Source of the DNA: Tyto alba
Taxonomy: Eukaryota; Chordata; Aves; Strigiformes; Tytonidae
Length of the DNA stretch: 64,000 bases
NCBI RefSeq assembly: GCF_018691265.1
Contig: NW_024881278.1
Coordinates: 7,151,501 to 7,215,500, forward strand
Reading direction: 5' to 3'
The stretch's first letter is position 1. Every line of letters starts with the position of its first letter. Both the position numbers and the translations under genes were made by a program. This document shows positions 60,546 through 64,000 of this stretch, one piece after another. The notes below the pieces were generated by a model. It was not told the origin of the DNA. It worked only from the letters and a program-made list of their open reading frames with translations, and searched no databases.

Positions 60546-63537
60546 TCGCTTTCCCTTAGGGAAGAGCAAATATGCTGCGGCTGTGGTGGGGAAAAGTGTT
60601 TCGGGGCTGTGCAAGCAGTTCCCCGCCTTTTGTGAGGGTACAGGGTGTGTGTGGTTGCGTTTTCTAGTGGCGAGACTAAAAGCCACGCTGAACGGGTGGG
60701 TGATTCATCTTCCAGTGTCAGTAAAGCATTTTGCCTAACTTTATGTGACACGGATGTGGTATCAAGCCTTGACTTCAAGGCAAAAGAAGCAGGACGTACG
60801 AGGGAAGCTCACATTAGAGTTAAAGGGAGTTGTTTGCTTTTTGCCAAAGAGTTTCAATTTCCACATCTAAAGGGGATTTTTATGTCTAATAATGAAGCGT
60901 AACTTTCAGTACAGTTGGTGCTGCAAATGAATCCAGAAGTTACTGGAAAAGTTGTATTCACTACAAGTAACAAATTATTTCTTTCCAATAGAAAGATGGA
61001 ACTGTCTTCTGGAAAACTTGCCAGGTTTGCTGATGGATCTGCTGTTGTTCAGGTAACAAAATGAGGAAAAAAAAAAAAAAAAAGTTAAAATTTGTGCCAC
61101 GTGAAAATGTTTGGATCTGAGCAGTCATTGTTAGGACATCAGAGCCTATTAAAATCATGCAGAGACTGAAATGGCAATTTAATCCCTAAAGACTGTACAG
61201 ATTTGTTTTGTAGAAAAAAATCTTGTTTGAAAATGAAAAACATTGGTATGAAGCATTGGATTTATGTGCTTGTTTTCTGCAAAGACTATTAGTTTGTGCA
61301 TAAGTTTAGGACTTCAGAAAATATTCTGATTGCAGGTAATATTATTTTTTTTCTTAATCCAGCTAGGTGACACAGCAGTAATGGTCACAGCAGTCAGTAA
61401 AACTAAGCCTTCTGCATCTCAGTTTATGCCATTAGTGGTAAGTACTAATGACAAAATTAGTTTTGTGATAATCAGTGGTAGCTTAGCAGTAGTAATCAGT
61501 ACATAGTGGGGTTCAAGATGCTGGGGGGGGGAGTGAGGAACACAAATAGCAGACTACAGACCCTGGACTTCAGAAGAGCAGTACATGATCAGATGACAAC
61601 CTGTGGATGAGGGGTGAGCGCTGGATGTTGTCTGCCTTGACTTTAGCAAGGCCTTCCACAAAAGCCTGGTGAACTTTGTCTACCACAACACCCAAGTTCA
61701 GACATTATATTTTAGGTGGATGGAAAACCAGTTGGATTATGAGGCTCAAAGGGCTGTGATGTTAAGGGTTAATGATACATGTTCTACCTTCAGGCAGAAT
61801 AATAGTGAGTTGCTCAGGGGTCTGTCCTGGAACACATCCTGTTCCATACTTGTATCGGTGACCTGGAATTTCTGCTTATCAAGTTTGCAGATGACACCAA
61901 ACTGAGGGGGTGCAGATGGTTTCCTCAGAAGCAGGGCTGCTATGTGGAGGAATGGGCTGACAGGAATCTTACAAAATTCTATAATGACAAACTCAGAGCC
62001 CTGAACTTGGTGTGTGCTAGTGTCCTGCAACAGTTCAGGCTGGGGACTGCCTGGCTGGGCAGTCCACCTCGGATATGGAGTGGGAAGGGTCCATTTGAAC
62101 ATTAAGACACAGCCTTGAATAATGTCATCTGAATTCAGAGTTGATCTTACTCTGAGCAAGGGATTGGATTATGTACCTTCTGTGGTATTTCTTCTAACTG
62201 GAATTATTCTGTGGCTCTGGAATAAGTAATCTGATGTCTTCAGGAATTTGTGTTTTGTTTTTAAAAGGTTGACTACCGTCAGAAAGCTGCTGCAGCAGGA
62301 AGAATTCCTACAAACTATCTAAGAAGAGAACTGGGTTCCACTGATAAAGAAATTCTTACAAGCAGAGTAATAGGTAGGCTGAAACATTTTGTTTACAATG
62401 TATTTTAAATGTTTTGTAATATCCTCATGAATGTTTGAAAATATAGTAATTTATAACTGCTGTTTGCAGTGTTGATTGTTTCTGCAGTAATGTCAGAAGA
62501 AAATGAAACTTGGTAGTTTCTTGTTTATCGGTACTGATTTTAAAAACAGTATATCAACTGCAGCTGTGTGCATACTCCTTTATAGATAAGCCTGGATCTT
62601 GAGAAATCTTGTTGTCACCTTTGTTGATATTATTGTATCTAAGATCTCATCTGAACTACAGAGATGTTACCTCTGCAGTCACACCTCTCTCTGGAGAGGT
62701 GGAAGAGACAACCAAGCTAAACTCTGAAATGCAAAGAGGCAGACTTATTGATTGGTATTTACTCATTCACTCCCTCTTGATCCTGCTTGAAAACTAACCT
62801 CCATCATTGTTATGACCATTCATGTATAAGATAATACCTTGAAATTCAGCATTTATCTAAAAACTGATGTCAAATACATCAGCATCTTAAGACAGCAATT
62901 AAAAGAATTAGGAGAGGGAACAGCCTGTTAAGGCATAGGCTGTTACACAGAGTCCTAGACAGTTCAGAATGAAATAAAATTAATAGGAAACCTGTATGTT
63001 GAACATGTCCCTGCTCATTGCAGGGGAGTTGGACTAGATGACCTTTAAAAGGCCCCTTACAACCCAAACCATTCTATGATTTTATGCATCGTGGAAATAA
63101 TGCCATATTTTGAACATACATGCTTTTGTTGTTTTTCTTTGTTTGAGGACTATGTCCCTTCGTTGCAGATATTTCTGGTGAAATACTGTGTAATAGATTA
63201 TTTATATCCTAAAGCACAGAAGACTTTTTCAGTGTTTTTACCTTGTTACCTGACAGTGGCTATGCTTACCCAAATATTTCTTGTTTTACCGAGTGCTATT
63301 AAAATTTTAGAGTTGATTATATGTGATGCTAAACTTCATTCTGGGTGCTCTGCCTTTTTTCTTTTTTGTTTGTTTGGGTCTTTCATTTAAACCATTTTGT
63401 CAGTTTTTTGTGGGGAGAGACAAGACAAAATGAATACCAACTACTGAAAACCAAATACTGCTTAGACTGTGAATATTTCTTTTGCAGATCGGTCAATCAG
63501 ACCACTCTTTCCAGTAGGCTACTTTTATGACACACAG
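60101..63537 (+). CDS. PNPT1: PNPT1 (mitochondrial polynucleotide phosphorylase), first five coding exons, joined; 3' part outside window
   Basis: Segments are 60101-60261, 60992-61052, 61363-61437, 62268-62373 and 63488-63537 (453 nt, 151 codons), all AG/GT and in frame. The enzyme degrades RNA phosphorolytically 3' to 5' and acts in mitochondrial RNA processing and RNA import as a trimer; those are family facts. The start ATG is in a strong context (GCGCCATGG). Residues 1 to about 45 form an Arg/Ala/Leu-rich targeting peptide with few acidic residues. RNase PH domain 1 then begins at [20 protein letters not shown], with [35 protein letters not shown] and [17 protein letters not shown]. These blocks are diagnostic of PNPases. 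The second RNase PH, KH and S1 domains lie beyond the right edge. The human protein is about 783 residues, so roughly a fifth is present. Confidence 0.96.
60262..60991 (+). other. PNPT1: PNPT1 intron 1 (730 bp)
   Basis: Donor GTGAGG, acceptor TTTCCAATAG. Its first half belongs to the CpG island; the rest is AT-richer. No exon or repeat is seen. Confidence 0.88.
60992..61052 (+). CDS. PNPT1: PNPT1 exon 2
   Basis: The exon is 61 nt. The first A completes the Arg codon, then [20 protein letters not shown] follows. Donor GTAACA is weaker than consensus at position +6. The segment is part of RNase PH domain 1. Confidence 0.95.
61053..61362 (+). other. PNPT1: PNPT1 intron 2 (310 bp)
   Basis: Donor GTAACA, acceptor TTCTTAATCCAG after a T-run. 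It contains a poly-A tract at about 61066-61083 just after the donor. Confidence 0.9.
61363..61437 (+). CDS. PNPT1: PNPT1 exon 3
   Basis: The exon is 75 nt, exactly 25 codons in phase 0-0, encoding [20 protein letters not shown] followed by FMPLV. The G-D-T-x-V-x-x-T-A-V block is a core beta-hairpin of the first RNase PH domain. Donor GTAAGT. Confidence 0.96.
61438..62267 (+). other. PNPT1: PNPT1 intron 3 (830 bp), mostly a CR1 fragment
   Basis: Donor GTAAGT; acceptor TTTTTAAAAG, which is A-rich immediately before the AG and so not a strong site. About two thirds of the intron is the CR1 copy annotated separately. Confidence 0.9.
61556..62126 (+). mobile_element. CR1 LINE reverse transcriptase fragment, sense to PNPT1
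   Basis: [11 protein letters not shown] is encoded at 61624-61656, matching the D-V-V-Y-L-D-F-S-K-A-F palm motif of CR1 reverse transcriptase. KFADDTKL with the catalytic-type F-A-D-D (61884-61895) follows in another frame, then [12 protein letters not shown] sequence. The order and spacing fit ORF2 of CR1. Frameshifts between the motifs and internal stops show it is inactive. Both ends are approximate. Confidence 0.9.
62268..62373 (+). CDS. PNPT1: PNPT1 exon 4
   Basis: The exon is 106 nt, phase 0-1, encoding [20 protein letters not shown], then [15 protein letters not shown] and the first base of Asp. The A-G-R-I-P-x-N-Y-x-R-R-E block is one of the most conserved in PNPases and contributes to RNA binding near the active site of domain 1. 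Donor GTAGGC. Confidence 0.96.
62374..63487 (+). other. PNPT1: PNPT1 intron 4 (1.1 kb)
   Basis: Donor GTAGGC, acceptor TTCTTTTGCAG. It contains a CR1 3' terminus annotated separately. An open frame at 63076-63390 (104 codons, hydrophobic) has no recognisable relative. Confidence 0.9.
63007..63085 (+). mobile_element. CR1 LINE 3' terminus, sense to PNPT1
   Basis: It contains GGGGAGTTGGACTAGATGAC, then AAGGCCCCTTACAACCCAAA, and ends in CCATTCTATGATTTTATG. This is the characteristic end of avian CR1 elements, closing with the short ATTCTATGAT-type repeat. It is a severely 5'-truncated copy of under 100 bp. Confidence 0.88.
63488..63537 (+). CDS. PNPT1: PNPT1 exon 5
   Basis: The exon is 50 nt. 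Two bases complete Asp, then [16 protein letters not shown] follows, donor GTAGGT. D-R-x-I-R-P-L-F-P is a PNPase signature. Confidence 0.96.
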
Positions 63538-64000
63538 GTAGGTCATGCTCACTGTTCTTAACTATAGCAACCTTCAGAATGGAAAACTGGTGTATGTCCA
63601 ATCAAAATTTCACATGATATATGCACAGTTTTAAGAAAAGCAGTTTTCATTAGTGTCCAGGAGGGGTTTACACTTTGAAAAACAGTCAAATAGTGTAATG
63701 CTGCTTTTTTCATTTGTTACCTCCTTGTCTTAAGTTACTTTTATTACATGCTAGTTTCCAAATTTTATTGTAGAGGTACTGGAACAAAATTCAAATATCC
63801 TCTATATAACAGGAAAGAACGGCTAATTATATGATATGATACAATATTATACATTAGTGGTTTTTTTGTGAGCTTTCTAGTTTAAATACCTGAACAAATT
63901 CATTTGCAGTGTAGGCTTGTATAAATGTGGAATGTTTTGTTTTACTGTCCTTAGCTTTGTATTTACAGCTAATAAATATGCATAGGTCAAAATCATTCAT
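63538..64000 (+). other. PNPT1: PNPT1 intron 5, start only
   Basis: Donor GTAGGT, then AT-rich sequence to the window edge. The next expected exon (VLCNLLAVDG-like) was not seen, so the intron continues outside. Confidence 0.85.

Noticed and set aside
59824..60686. Long minus-strand frames (171 and 225 codons) over the PNPT1 promoter
   Set aside because: High GC content lowers stop frequency. The proteins are Pro/Arg/Ala-rich without domains and start at non-ATG codons or in unrelated sequence.
61746..62159. 137-codon minus-strand frame in PNPT1 intron 3
   Set aside because: It is the antisense of the CR1 reverse transcriptase fragment.

Overview
The window is vertebrate nuclear DNA, most likely from a bird. 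It is AT-rich and gene-poor, its genes are split by GT-AG introns, and it carries decayed CR1-type LINE retrotransposons. One of these ends in the ATTCTATGAT-type 3' terminus typical of avian CR1. No bacterial, phage, organellar or CRISPR-like structure was seen.

Layout: (1) Positions 1-35282 hold the 3' part of EFEMP1 (fibulin-3, an extracellular matrix glycoprotein) on the + strand. Seven coding exons lie between 22204 and 34221: four complete calcium-binding EGF modules, the exon starting the last EGF module, and two exons of the C-terminal fibulin module with the stop codon. They all splice in frame. About 1.06 kb of 3' UTR with three AATAAA signals follows. The first 22.2 kb is read as a large intron, because the signal peptide, first EGF module and linker exons were not found and should lie to the left. 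(2) Positions 35283-59544 are a 24 kb intergenic stretch with no recognisable gene. It holds homopolymers, a TA/CA microsatellite, two small CpG-dense patches and an AT-rich block with a CACGTG E-box close to the next promoter. (3) Positions 59545-64000 hold a CpG-island promoter and the first five coding exons of PNPT1 (mitochondrial polynucleotide phosphorylase), also on the + strand. They encode the targeting peptide and the start of the first RNase PH domain. The gene runs off the right edge.

The tandem same-strand order EFEMP1 then PNPT1 matches the gene neighbourhood I know from human 2p16.1, which supports both identifications. The two genes do not work together: one encodes a secreted matrix protein, the other a mitochondrial RNA-processing enzyme.

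No undescribed multi-gene system is visible. The more interesting items are small: the disease-associated Arg345 position of EFEMP1 is encoded by AGA here; a perfect 11-bp-arm palindrome contains two NKX2-like half sites; there are isolated CpG patches and an E-box block; and sense-oriented CR1 pieces sit in two adjacent PNPT1 introns. Exon boundaries were set by reading splice sites and frame by eye. Repeat boundaries are approximate.
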